Shown: in pieces, positions 16,858 to 23,858 of the stretch
Numbering within the stretch: position 1 is the first letter of the stretch
How the letters are laid out: each line of letters begins with the position of its first letter
Assembly: GCF_004798905.1 (NCBI RefSeq)
Contig: NZ_SDMO01000006.1
Span: forward strand, 62,001-126,000
Direction: 5' to 3'
From: Halomonas borealis
GTDB lineage: Bacteria > Pseudomonadota > Gammaproteobacteria > Pseudomonadales > Halomonadaceae
DNA length: 64,000 bases
Translations under genes and position numbers: made by a program
The notes under the pieces: generated by a model
Database searches by the model: none
What the model was told of the DNA's origin: nothing
What the model saw: the letters and a program-made list of their open reading frames with translations, nothing else

Positions 16858-17088
16858 TCAGAGCCCCTTGGATGTCACGGCGTAGCGAGTGCGGCTGCGC
16901 CGCCTGGTGCCGTCCTGCGACTGCAACTCGGCGGCGATGGTGCGCTCGAGGTCGCGCAGTTTGTCGATGTCGGCGCGGGCGTACTGCACCGTGCGGCCGT
17001 CCTTGGTGACCATGGTCGCGCGGTTGCCCGTGGCCAGGTCGAGAATGGCCTGGCGCACCTGAGCCAGCTCGGCGGTGGTGTAGGCCAT
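16858..17088 (-). CDS. Head completion protein gpW
   Basis: A 76-residue protein, near the 68 residues of lambda gpW and with the same pattern: two helices (LAQVRQAILDLATG and ADIDKLRDLERTIAAEL) around a hairpin (RATMVTKDGRTVQYAR). It binds the packaged head below the portal. AGGAG upstream of the ATG. Location between terminase and portal genes is identical to lambda. Confidence 0.95.
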   Translation of the reverse strand: MAYTTAELAQVRQAILDLATGNRATMVTKDGRTVQYARADIDKLRDLERTIAAELQSQDGTRRRSRTRYAVTSKGL

Positions 17089-17097
17089 GCGGATCTC

Positions 17098-19176
17098 CTA
17101 GATTCGGGGCTTGGCCACCTTGCGGCGGCGCGTCTTGGGGGCCTGTTCGCGCTGCTTGTAGGCCGGCTCAGCAGGGTGTTGATCGGCGTGAGGATCGAAG
17201 ACCAGCGGGTTATCGTCCCATTCGCCAGCCCAGGCCGGTGGCGCCGCCCAATCGATCTTCTCGGCGCCCAGGATGATCCCCAGGGCGCTGTCGTAGACCA
17301 GCAGGTCGAAGGCCTCATTGGGGCGCTTGCCGGGGCGCGACCACTTGCCGGTGGCGGGGTCGCGCACCTCGTAGGTCAGCTCGTCGTACCACCAGCGTCC
17401 TAGCCAGCGCGGCACGTGCATGTAGCCGGCGCCGGGATTGTCGCGATCCATCATCGCGGCCACGGCGTCCTTGAGGAGGTCGGTACCAAGGCTGTAGAGG
17501 GGCACGTCACCGCGGGCGCGACTCTTGCGGCTTTTGCGACCGGTGTTGTCGGGCCAGCTTTTGCTGACGCGGTTGGTGGTCTTGCTGCTGCCGCCCTTAA
17601 CCAGGTAGGCACGGCTCTGCAGGCCGTCCTTACGCAGGCGGCGGAACCAGTCGTAGGCCTGGCTGGTGACCGATTCACCGTCATCGCCCTTCTCGCCGCC
17701 GGTGTCGACGGCGACGGCAAGGATCGGCATGCGCCGCCCGCTGCCATCGGCGAGGCGGTAGGATCGCCGGAGTACGTCGCGAGTCAGCAGGTCCCAGTCT
17801 TCGGGTTGAGTGGCCGGGCTGACCTGGCGCGGCGGCTGGTCGTTCTCGGGGCCTCGGTCTTCCTTGATATTGAAGCGGTCGATGACCCATTTCTCGCGGT
17901 TCACGCCGGTGCCATGGATCTGCACGACGAAGCGTCGATGCTTGCCGCCCTGAACGTCGACGGTGGCGGTCAGGAAGCGCACGCCGTGGGGCACGGTGCG
18001 TCGCTCGGTCTCTTCAGCGCGGTCCATCAACTGCTGGCTGGAGCGCTGCACCTCGCTGCGGCGATGCAGGTAGGGCCTGCCCCAGTCGGTGTTGATGATG
18101 CTTTTGAGGGTGTCCTGGCTGCCGGTCTGCTGGTAGCTCTCTTCAGCGCGTGCCAGCTTTTCAGCCAGGCTCGCCCAGCTCTGAAACGCGGCGGCGGGCC
18201 CCTCCATCCAGAACGAAGCAATACGCGTCTGGCGTGGCGTGCCGACCAGTTCGCCATCGAGAGTCAGCTCACAGCCCTCGGGCACCCAGCGGCCAGCCAG
18301 GTTCAAGTCGCGCTTCGCCTTGGGGTTGATCTCGCTCGCACAGTGCGGGCAGAACAGGCGAGCGCTGGCCTGGCTGAAATGATCCATGGTCGGCGTGAAC
18401 CATCGCCGACAGACGGCCTCGGGGCACTGCCAGTAGAGCAGGCGACGGTCACCCTGGTTGTAACGGTCGAGGATGCCGGTGGTCGGCGGCGCCATGTGCG
18501 GCGCGTCGGCCGGCTGCTCCCAGTCGGCATCGGTGATCTCGCGGCCCGGCGAGCTCTCGGCGAGCGTCATGCCGGTAGACCCGAAGGTCTGGGTGCGCTT
18601 GCTGGCGAGGGTGAAGGGGTCGCCCTCGCCATCGATGTCGTCACCCATCCGCTCGTAGTCGGTGAGCAGCACGAACTGATAGTCGGAACTGGCCATCACG
18701 TTCTTCGACGGCCACTTGATGCCCAGGTAGTTGCCGGCGCGAAACGTCTTGTCGTGGACGTTGTTGTCGTGGCCGCGCGGGCTGAGCCGGGCAGACAGCG
18801 CGGGCGAATGCTGCAGCATGCGATCGATGCGCTTCTTCGAGAACTCGCGGGCCTTGTCCTCGCTGATCTGCACGATCAGACCATCGCCGGGGTCGCAGTC
18901 GATCTTGTAGGCCACGAAGCCGTCGACCAGGGCGTTGGTCTTACCGGTCCGCGCGGGGCCAACGAAGATCACCGCGTCGTAGCGGCGGCTACCCATGCAA
19001 TCGAGCGGCTCGACCATGTAGGGCGTGGCCTCGGGGCTCCAGTCACGCACTGTGCCGTCGCCGCCTACCACCTTCATACGTTCGGCAGCGGCCTGGCTGG
19101 CCCGAATCCGGCGCGGCGGACGGATCAGCTCGGCGACGTCGCGGCGGATGGCGGAGGCGCTGGCGGTGCTACCCAT
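17098..19176 (-). CDS. Terminase large subunit (lambda gpA family)
   Basis: A 692-residue ATP-driven packaging motor and nuclease. The ATG at 19176 overlaps the small terminase stop by eight bases and follows GAGGGGGAG; longer in-frame starts lie inside the small subunit gene. Walker A is GPARTGKT at 73-80, and the nearby SEDKAREFSKKRIDRML helix and SPGREITD motif are typical of the gpA family. A Cys pair region (CPEAVCRRWF...CPHC) is a zinc-ribbon-like insert. The C-terminal nuclease domain includes TVDVQGGKHRRFVVQIHGTG (two strands) and AVDTGGEKGDD. Confidence 0.95.
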   Translation of the reverse strand: MGSTASASAIRRDVAELIRPPRRIRASQAAAERMKVVGGDGTVRDWSPEATPYMVEPLDCMGSRRYDAVIFVGPARTGKTNALVDGFVAYKIDCDPGDGLIVQISEDKAREFSKKRIDRMLQHSPALSARLSPRGHDNNVHDKTFRAGNYLGIKWPSKNVMASSDYQFVLLTDYERMGDDIDGEGDPFTLASKRTQTFGSTGMTLAESSPGREITDADWEQPADAPHMAPPTTGILDRYNQGDRRLLYWQCPEAVCRRWFTPTMDHFSQASARLFCPHCASEINPKAKRDLNLAGRWVPEGCELTLDGELVGTPRQTRIASFWMEGPAAAFQSWASLAEKLARAEESYQQTGSQDTLKSIINTDWGRPYLHRRSEVQRSSQQLMDRAEETERRTVPHGVRFLTATVDVQGGKHRRFVVQIHGTGVNREKWVIDRFNIKEDRGPENDQPPRQVSPATQPEDWDLLTRDVLRRSYRLADGSGRRMPILAVAVDTGGEKGDDGESVTSQAYDWFRRLRKDGLQSRAYLVKGGSSKTTNRVSKSWPDNTGRKSRKSRARGDVPLYSLGTDLLKDAVAAMMDRDNPGAGYMHVPRWLGRWWYDELTYEVRDPATGKWSRPGKRPNEAFDLLVYDSALGIILGAEKIDWAAPPAWAGEWDDNPLVFDPHADQHPAEPAYKQREQAPKTRRRKVAKPRI

Positions 19177-19675
19177 CGGCCAACTCCCCCTCGCCATCGT
19201 CTTCGATGATCGCCTGATACATCTGTTCGCGTAACGCGTCTGTGGTTGTCTCCACCAGCTCGATGGCCTCTGGCGGCAGGCCGGCGTCACGCTCGAGCAT
19301 ATCGGCCAAGCTATCCAGTCCGCTCGCCACCGCCTTGGACAGACGGCTCATCTCGCGGTGCGCCTCCTCGACCGGCACCAGCAAGCGCATCTCCTTCTCA
19401 AGCTTCACGCGGGAGAGCTCGGACTGGTACCACGCCTGACGATCGGTCGGGTGCAGCTGGTCGGGGTTCTCGCCCCAGCCGCCCTGGGTATCCCCAAACA
19501 GTGCCGGACCGGCGTCCTTGAGGGCGTAGACATTGGCGCCGTTACGGGTGGCCGCCGGCACCACGCCCGCCGCCTTCAGCCGCTTGCGGACCGTGTCGCG
19601 GTGCAACCCGAAGGCATCGCCGAGGCGGCTGATATTCCACTGGTAGGCCTCCTCGAGGCGATTGATCTCGGCCAC
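19169..19675 (-). CDS. Terminase small subunit (Nu1-like, DUF1441)
   Basis: A 168-residue DNA-recognition subunit with a GTG start. Residues 12 to 50 form a winged helix-turn-helix (WNISRLGDAFGLHRDTVRKRLKAAG in two helices). A central helix (QAWYQSELSRVKLEKEMRLLVP) and a C-terminal helix (ELVETTTDALREQMYQAI) mediate oligomerisation and terminase large subunit binding in the family. Translationally coupled to the large subunit. Confidence 0.87.
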   Translation of the reverse strand: MAEINRLEEAYQWNISRLGDAFGLHRDTVRKRLKAAGVVPAATRNGANVYALKDAGPALFGDTQGGWGENPDQLHPTDRQAWYQSELSRVKLEKEMRLLVPVEEAHREMSRLSKAVASGLDSLADMLERDAGLPPEAIELVETTTDALREQMYQAIIEDDGEGELADG

Positions 19676-19692
19676 ACGCTGGTCATCCTATG

Positions 19693-19733
19693 TTCGGCAC
19701 CTCACCCCTCTGCGCGTCGGCACCTTCGGCACC
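19693..19733 (-). repeat. Three TCGGCACC direct repeats, possible cosB-like sites
   Basis: TCGGCACC occurs at 19694, 19717 and 19726, just upstream of the small terminase start. In lambda, three Nu1-binding R sites lie in the same place between the cos nick site and Nu1. The surrounding 19676-19952 stretch has no convincing gene, so it may hold cos. The role is inference. Confidence 0.35.
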
Positions 19734-19952
19734 ACGAAAACCAGCAGCCATGCGGGATAGACCTCGGTGCTGCTGCCGACCGGGAAAACCCGAAAAAATG
19801 TCGAAATCCGGGACTCTGCGCCCTCGTGGCTCCCGGTTGGGGCCCCGGAAGGACCCGCGTTTTCCGTGCTGGCGGCCACAGAAAGCACCCCAGCTGGAGT
19901 CATCCAGCGCCCTCGTCGCGGCTATCGTCACTGCCGGATCGAGCAGGATCAT

Positions 19953-20099
19953 TCACTGACGTGGTCGGGTGGTACAGCGACGGCGGCGGAACTCCCCGCG
20001 TAGAGCGCCGAGCATCCAACACAGCACCAAGGCCAAGACACCAAGAGCAGCGAGCGCATTGCGGCAACGCTGCACGACAGGGCCCCGCCGCTCACTCAT
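19953..20099 (-). CDS. Small membrane protein overlapping the Rz1-like gene
   Basis: A possible 48-residue protein starting MSERRGPVVQ, with one hydrophobic helix (ALAALGVLALVLCWMLGAL) and a very basic C-terminus (RRRRCTTRPRQ). Its ATG at 20099 overlaps the stop of the Rz1-like gene by eight bases (ATGAGTGA), the same coupling seen at other junctions here. A lysis accessory role would fit the position. It could also be chance, since short high-GC frames are common. Confidence 0.4.
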   Translation of the reverse strand: MSERRGPVVQRCRNALAALGVLALVLCWMLGALRGEFRRRRCTTRPRQ

Positions 20100-20370
20100 C
20101 GTCGCCAGCATCATGGGCCAGGATCTCCACCACCGCGGCCCGATCGGCGTTGGCACGACGGCGCAACGACTCGTAGTCAGCCAGCAGACCGAGCAGGTTG
20201 CGATGCTGACTCACCCTCCCCTCGGGAGCTGGCAGCGGATCCGTCAGCGTCGCCGGCACCGCTGGTGTCACCAGGATCGGCATCGTGCGGACCTCGGAGC
20301 TGGCGCACCCAGTCAGCCACGCCACCAGGAACAGGATCAGACAGCCAGTCACGGACCTCTGCATCATCAT
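20092..20370 (-). CDS. Rz1-like outer-membrane spanin lipoprotein
   Basis: A 92-residue protein (MMMQRSVTG...) with a lipoprotein signal ending LTGC-AS, a Pro-rich stretch (PILVTPAVPATLTDPLPAPEG) read as two pieces, and a C-terminal helix. It is almost wholly nested in the Rz-like gene in another frame, the typical Rz/Rz1 layout. With Rz it should bridge the periplasm and fuse the membranes in the last step of lysis. It is longer than lambda Rz1 (60 residues). Confidence 0.82.
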   Translation of the reverse strand: MMMQRSVTGCLILFLVAWLTGCASSEVRTMPILVTPAVPATLTDPLPAPEGRVSQHRNLLGLLADYESLRRRANADRAAVVEILAHDAGDDE

Positions 20371-20686
20371 CCTCCAACCGGTCGAGCGCCTCGCGGTGCC
20401 CCCGGATCGTTTCGCGCGCCGCGGTCAGCGCCTGTTCACGCTGTTCGAGAGCTGCCATCAGACGGCGGGCGTTCTCGCGCCGCCACTCCAGCCCGCTCTC
20501 CAGGGCGGCGATCTCTCCTCGAGTGCTGTTCAGTTCGGCGAGGGCGGCGTCACGCTGGGCAGTCACCCGCTCCAGCTGCAGCCAGCCCAGCCAGGTGAGG
20601 ACAATGGCCAGCAAGCCAACCCAAGCCCACCCGGGCACCAGACGCAGCCAGGCAGTCACGACCACCCCACTTGTTGGGGCGGACAC
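20177..20686 (-). CDS. Rz-like inner-membrane spanin
   Basis: A 169-residue protein with an N-terminal membrane helix (WAWVGLLAIVLTWLGWLQL, about 20-38) followed by a long coiled coil (AQRDAALAELNSTRGEIAAL, then ENARRLMAALEQREQALTAARE). The tail is Gly/Ser/Asp-rich. It follows the endolysin gene and contains the Rz1-like gene in an alternative frame, which together are diagnostic of a spanin pair. Confidence 0.85.
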   Translation of the reverse strand: MSAPTSGVVVTAWLRLVPGWAWVGLLAIVLTWLGWLQLERVTAQRDAALAELNSTRGEIAALESGLEWRRENARRLMAALEQREQALTAARETIRGHREALDRLEDDDAEVRDWLSDPVPGGVADWVRQLRGPHDADPGDTSGAGDADGSAASSRGEGESASQPARSAG

Positions 20687-20701
20687 AGAACGGCAGCATG
20701 A

Positions 20702-21208
20702 TCATTCATCGTCAGACCTCGCCAACTGAGTGGGCGCAGGCTCCATCAGGCACAACTGCCGCTCGGCACGGCGGCGTCGGTCCAGCCCTCGCAGCCACTG
20801 ACCATCGGCATAGACCCAGCGCAGCAGCTCATCGCAGGCATCACGCCATCGACCGGCATTCAACCGGCGCAACAGGGTCGAACGCTGAAACGCCCCCTCC
20901 CCCACATTGAAAACGAACGACGCAAGCGACGCCCGGCGAGTGGCCGGCATTTCAACATCGACATGGTCGTCGACGGCATCGAAGGCATCGCCCAGGTCGC
21001 CCGCCAGTAACTCGCTACAAGTCTCGTCACTCAATGACTGCCCGATCCGCGCGGTGGCCGTGTGGCCATAGCAAATGGTCACCACGCCAACCGGATCGCG
21101 ATAGGCGGCGTTCTCCTTTCCCTCGAAGTGGCTCACCACGCCGAGTGCTAAGGACATCGCCGAGGCGCTGCCGATGGCGGCCACGCCCGCCTTTTTCATG
21201 AAGCTCAT
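20702..21208 (-). CDS. SAR endolysin (GH24 lysozyme)
   Basis: A 168-residue muramidase. Catalytic residues keep the exact T4/P21 spacing E-8-D-5-T: Glu29 in HFEG, Asp38, Thr44 before ICYGHT. The N-terminus (residues 6-26, KAGVAAIGSASAMSLALGVV) is a weakly hydrophobic signal-anchor-release segment, so export would be Sec dependent and activation would follow holin-caused depolarisation. Its ATG overlaps the holin stop (ATGA). Confidence 0.9.
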   Translation of the reverse strand: MSFMKKAGVAAIGSASAMSLALGVVSHFEGKENAAYRDPVGVVTICYGHTATARIGQSLSDETCSELLAGDLGDAFDAVDDHVDVEMPATRRASLASFVFNVGEGAFQRSTLLRRLNAGRWRDACDELLRWVYADGQWLRGLDRRRRAERQLCLMEPAPTQLARSDDE

Positions 21209-21477
21209 GCCCCACCCCCGCCCCGGATTTCCTTATCAACGTCGACACCCTGCTGGGCTAACTGGGCGAGATGCTCGCGCTTTATCATCGCCAGCTTCTC
21301 GTCCTCGATGCGCGCACGGCGCCAGATCCACCACAGCTGACCCACCATGTAGAGGCAGGTCAGTACCCCGGCAGCAATGCCCACCTGGGTCGCCGGGTCG
21401 GCATTCATGATGGTGGCCCAGCCGATGCCCACAGGGGCGATCCGGGCACCCTCTTCAAAGGCAATGCGTGAAGACAT
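21205..21477 (-). CDS. Holin, likely pinholin-type partner of SAR endolysin
   Basis: A 90-residue protein with one clear membrane helix (VGIAAGVLTCLYMVGQLWW) and a charged helical tail (RIEDEKLAMIKREHLAQLAQQG). A weaker hydrophobic stretch precedes it. Start is uncertain: ATG at 21486 and 21477 both lack a good ribosome site; an upstream ATG at 21546 lies before the terminator hairpin and is unlikely. Directly overlaps the endolysin gene. Confidence 0.72.
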   Translation of the reverse strand: MSSRIAFEEGARIAPVGIGWATIMNADPATQVGIAAGVLTCLYMVGQLWWIWRRARIEDEKLAMIKREHLAQLAQQGVDVDKEIRGGGGA

Positions 21478-21499
21478 AAGGCTCATCGTCTGGGCATGG

Positions 21500-21528
21500 A
21501 GAAAAAAAGGCCCGGCATGCCGGGCAGC
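21500..21528 (-). terminator. Terminator at the entry of the lysis cassette
   Basis: Minus-strand GCCCGGCATGCCGGGC followed by CTTTTTTT, between the phage tRNA and the holin. It would stop early transcription before the late genes, so late expression needs antitermination or a promoter past this point, as with lambda tR' and Q. Confidence 0.82.
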
Positions 21529-21606
21529 GCTATCAGGTGGCGTCATCGCGAATAGGGAGCCGCCCTCGGGGGTGGCGCGACAGGGAGGACGCCGGGCGGC
21601 ATAAAC

Positions 21607-21681
21607 TGGTAGCAGGCCCTGGAGTCGAACCAGGTCTCTCCGGGTTATGAGCCCGGCGACTTGCCGTCTGTCTCGCCTGCT
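21607..21681 (-). tRNA. Prophage tRNA with anticodon CAU
   Basis: A full cloverleaf can be drawn: seven-pair acceptor AGCAGGC/GCCTGCT, D stem GAC/GTC with GG in the loop, anticodon stem CCGGG/CCCGG with loop CTCATAA, five-base variable loop, T stem CCTGG/CCAGG with TTCGACT, discriminator A and encoded CCA. Anticodon CAU means elongator Met, or Ile2 if the C is lysidinylated. The acceptor lacks the C4-G69/C5-G68 pairs known for Escherichia coli tRNA-Ile2, which leans toward Met. Confidence 0.9.
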
Positions 21682-21774
21682 GTAAACGCAAACGCCCCGC
21701 CGGGTAACCGGCAGGGCGTCGATAGAGGGTGGCTTTCAGCGCATAGCGCGATCAGCCTACTACATAAAGTAGCG

Positions 21775-22329
21775 CTAACCGGACACCGCGTCAATATGTT
21801 GTTTGTGAGTCTCGTCGGCCAACCATTCACGAAGCCGGTTTCGGGCTCGCTGAGCCGCCTTTTGAAGATCCTCAACACTGGCGAATGGCGTCGGCACCAA
21901 CTCCGCCATGCCCAAATCACGCAGTAACAGCACCTGACGATCGACCATCTGAGATGCCGTCACCGCCCACATCGATGAGCCCAACTTTTCCGGACGCACC
22001 CGAGCCGCCTGCATCATCATCGCCGCCGCCTGGCGCCGAGGCAGCATCCCGAGCAACCACGAGCAGGCGTGGTGCCACTCACTTTCGGGCCGATAGCGCT
22101 CGGCGGCCAACATGGCCTGATCGATATTCCGACCAGATCCAGGCATCGGCACATTGCCAGTCACCGAAAACGGCTGATAGCCCACGCTGTCATGCCGCCG
22201 CACCAGCTGCTGCTCGAGGCAGGTGTCGATGATACGGATCACTGCCGCATCCCGGGCCGCTTCATCGGTGGCGGCTGCTGCGAGAACCCGCCAGGGATTT
22301 TCCACCCGCTGCCAGTCGTCACGCTCCAT
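21775..22329 (-). CDS. Unknown protein in the late-regulator (Q) position
   Basis: A 184-residue, Met- and Arg-rich helical protein starting MERDDWQRVENPW with GGAG upstream; ATG at 22332 is an alternative. It overlaps the end of the VRR-NUC gene. It contains SEWHHACSWLLGMLPRRQAAAM (two helices) and ends in a helix RARNRLREWLADETHKQHI. It is the last protein gene before the tRNA, the terminator and the lysis genes, where lambdoid phages carry antiterminator Q. No Q family motif is visible, so this role is a guess from position. Confidence 0.6.
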   Translation of the reverse strand: MERDDWQRVENPWRVLAAAATDEAARDAAVIRIIDTCLEQQLVRRHDSVGYQPFSVTGNVPMPGSGRNIDQAMLAAERYRPESEWHHACSWLLGMLPRRQAAAMMMQAARVRPEKLGSSMWAVTASQMVDRQVLLLRDLGMAELVPTPFASVEDLQKAAQRARNRLREWLADETHKQHIDAVSG

Positions 22330-22900
22330 CATCACACTCCGTACCTGTGTTCTCAGTGCCAGTGCTGCCATCGCTGCCATCATCGCCTCCCCGTTTCCAT
22401 TCCGAACTACTCTCCAGCACCACGCACTCGCCGCGGTGAAACTGCGTGGGCTGCAAGGCCGCATATTCCGTCAGCACCCGCCTCGCCTCCTCGAAGCCCA
22501 GCGCCAGCCCAGCGCAGTAGCCCCGGGCCTCCGCCAGCGACAGCCAATCCCGCTGGCTCTTGGCAAGATCGGCGTCCCGGGGCGGCGTGGCCTTGAACTC
22601 GAGATAGAGCCCAAACCAGCCACCCCGCGCATCCATCACCACCAGATCGCTAACCCCGGCTTTCACGCCCTGCTGCTTCATCCGCCCCGCTTCCTTCCCG
22701 AGCCTGTAGCCGCCGTTCGGCACGTGATAGGTGGCGTCGTAGAGCTCCCCCACCGCGGTGCCGCGCATCTTTTCGCCCAGCAGCCAGCGCATCACCACCG
22801 CCTGCTCTTGCCCTTCCCAGTCCACCGGTTTGCGCCGTGGCTTGCCGGAGGCCGTGGGTTTGCGCCGGGCGGGGCCTCGACCATAGGTGCGTGAGCTCAT
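22319..22900 (-). CDS. VRR-NUC domain nuclease
   Basis: A 193-residue protein whose ATG at 22900 overlaps the stop of the small membrane gene (ATGA). The VRR-NUC core is clear: HVPNGGYRLGKEAG, QGVKAGVSDLVVMDARGG, LYLEFKA, then SQRDWLSLAEARGYC. The D-E-K residues of SDLVV and EFK are the PD-(D/E)XK-type active site. Family members cut Holliday junctions or branched DNA, fitting a role in phage recombination or packaging. The Gly/Ser/Thr-rich tail (after residue 165) is probably disordered. Confidence 0.88.
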   Translation of the reverse strand: MSSRTYGRGPARRKPTASGKPRRKPVDWEGQEQAVVMRWLLGEKMRGTAVGELYDATYHVPNGGYRLGKEAGRMKQQGVKAGVSDLVVMDARGGWFGLYLEFKATPPRDADLAKSQRDWLSLAEARGYCAGLALGFEEARRVLTEYAALQPTQFHRGECVVLESSSEWKRGGDDGSDGSTGTENTGTECDDGA

Positions 22901-23022
22901 CCGCATGTCCCCCAGTTACCCAGCGCCAGCGTCCACATGTCGATCACCAGAAGCAGCCACAGTGGCGCCACAGCCAGGAAGATCAGCAGCCACCAGAGAT
23001 TCGCCTTCAGCCATTTCTTCAT
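22897..23022 (-). CDS. 41-residue membrane protein
   Basis: Starts MKKWLKANLWW behind AGGGTG and is almost entirely one hydrophobic helix with many Trp and Leu (LLIFLAVAPLWLLLVIDMW). It ends NWGTCG; the stop overlaps the VRR-NUC start (ATGA). Positive N-terminus and length suggest a single-pass inner-membrane peptide in the early operon. Function unknown; it could affect superinfection or host membrane state. Confidence 0.7.
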   Translation of the reverse strand: MKKWLKANLWWLLIFLAVAPLWLLLVIDMWTLALGNWGTCG

Positions 23023-23041
23023 GCCATCACCCTCCCTCGCG

Positions 23042-23332
23042 CTACGCATCTCGCTCCATTTTTCCCTTCCACTTCATGAAGTCAGCGACGATCCGACGGA
23101 GCATCGCCGCGGCCTGCTCGTCGTGATCGATCTCGGCGCGGCTGACGATCCCGCAGGCCTCGCGTATCGCGTCGGCGGCATCCGTCGAGGTGTGGGTGCC
23201 GTCCGGCAGTTGGGCCTCGGTCATGCCATGCTGGCGCCGACGGCGGGCATCCAGATAGCGGCCAAACAGCGGAAGTTCGCCGAGCATCGCCGCTTCCCGC
23301 GCCAGCCGGCCGCCTTTCATCTCGGCCGTCAT
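23042..23332 (-). CDS. Conserved-looking early phage protein, unknown
   Basis: A 96-residue protein with ATG at 23332 inside an ATGA junction with the preceding gene. The centre reads LPLFGRYLDARRRRQHG, EAQLPDGTHTSTDAADAIREACG and SRAEIDHDEQAAAMLRRIVADF (in separate helices). I have the impression of similar small proteins in other siphovirus early operons, but cannot name a family. It is soluble and mostly helical. Confidence 0.65.
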   Translation of the reverse strand: MTAEMKGGRLAREAAMLGELPLFGRYLDARRRRQHGMTEAQLPDGTHTSTDAADAIREACGIVSRAEIDHDEQAAAMLRRIVADFMKWKGKMERDA

Positions 23333-23658
23333 GCCGGCACCTCGCCAGGCTGGGTGACGGCGCTGGGCATCCAGCCGGTGGACTCGCTCAACCGGTGCCA
23401 ATCGGCATCGTCGCCCTCATCGAGCTTGCGCCAGAGCCGAGGCTTGCCATAGGCGACCCCGTTGGGGTTCTCCACACGAATGGCACCCTCAAAAACGCTC
23501 GACATCCCCAGCACGACACCCGGGCACGCGGCGTCTTCATCGACCCTTTCCGGCGAGATGCCGGGCTCGACCCGATCACCCTTGCGCAGCGGCTTGCCCA
23601 GGCAGTCGCGACCCAACACCCCGGTCAGGCGGTCGCAGATTCGACGGATAGCGTTCAT
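23329..23658 (-). CDS. Early phage protein, unknown
   Basis: A 109-residue protein starting MNAIRRICDRL, overlapping the preceding zinc-motif gene (ATGA). Middle strands PGVVLGMSSVFEGAIRVENPNG (two pieces) and GKPRLWRKLD suggest a small beta domain. No family recognised. Tightly packed in the leftward operon. Confidence 0.65.
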   Translation of the reverse strand: MNAIRRICDRLTGVLGRDCLGKPLRKGDRVEPGISPERVDEDAACPGVVLGMSSVFEGAIRVENPNGVAYGKPRLWRKLDEGDDADWHRLSESTGWMPSAVTQPGEVPA

Positions 23659-23858
23659 GCGCCCTCCCCAAACAGGTCGAATTGATCCTCACGGGCCGGA
23701 CGCTCAATCTCGCCATTCATCCAGCGCTCCCAGGTTGCCCCGTCGATCAGCTGGCCCTCGTATTCGTGGCCTTTGCAGGCGTGACAAAAGGTGTGCGGGT
23801 GGCCCTTCTGGCCGAATCCGCTGGTGTTACCCGAGCCGCAGAGCTTGCAGCCGCTCAT
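23655..23858 (-). CDS. Small four-cysteine zinc-finger protein
   Basis: A 67-residue protein with C4-x2-C7 and C25-x2-C28, spaced as a zinc ribbon, followed by an acidic and aromatic tail (TWERWMNGEIERP). Overlaps neighbours on both sides by four bases. A DNA-, RNA- or protein-binding adaptor is likely; specific function unknown. Confidence 0.7.
   Translation of the reverse strand: MSGCKLCGSGNTSGFGQKGHPHTFCHACKGHEYEGQLIDGATWERWMNGEIERPAREDQFDLFGEGA

Noticed and set aside
17416..19209. Plus-strand open frame of nearly 600 codons opposite the large terminase
   Set aside because: It mirrors the real minus-strand gene with Walker and nuclease motifs; such long antisense frames are usual in GC-rich DNA, and the product has low-complexity Gly/Ala/Val/His composition.
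19683..19959. Several short frames on both strands between small terminase and the lysis genes
   Set aside because: None has a start site or protein-like sequence; the region fits a cos or other DNA site better.
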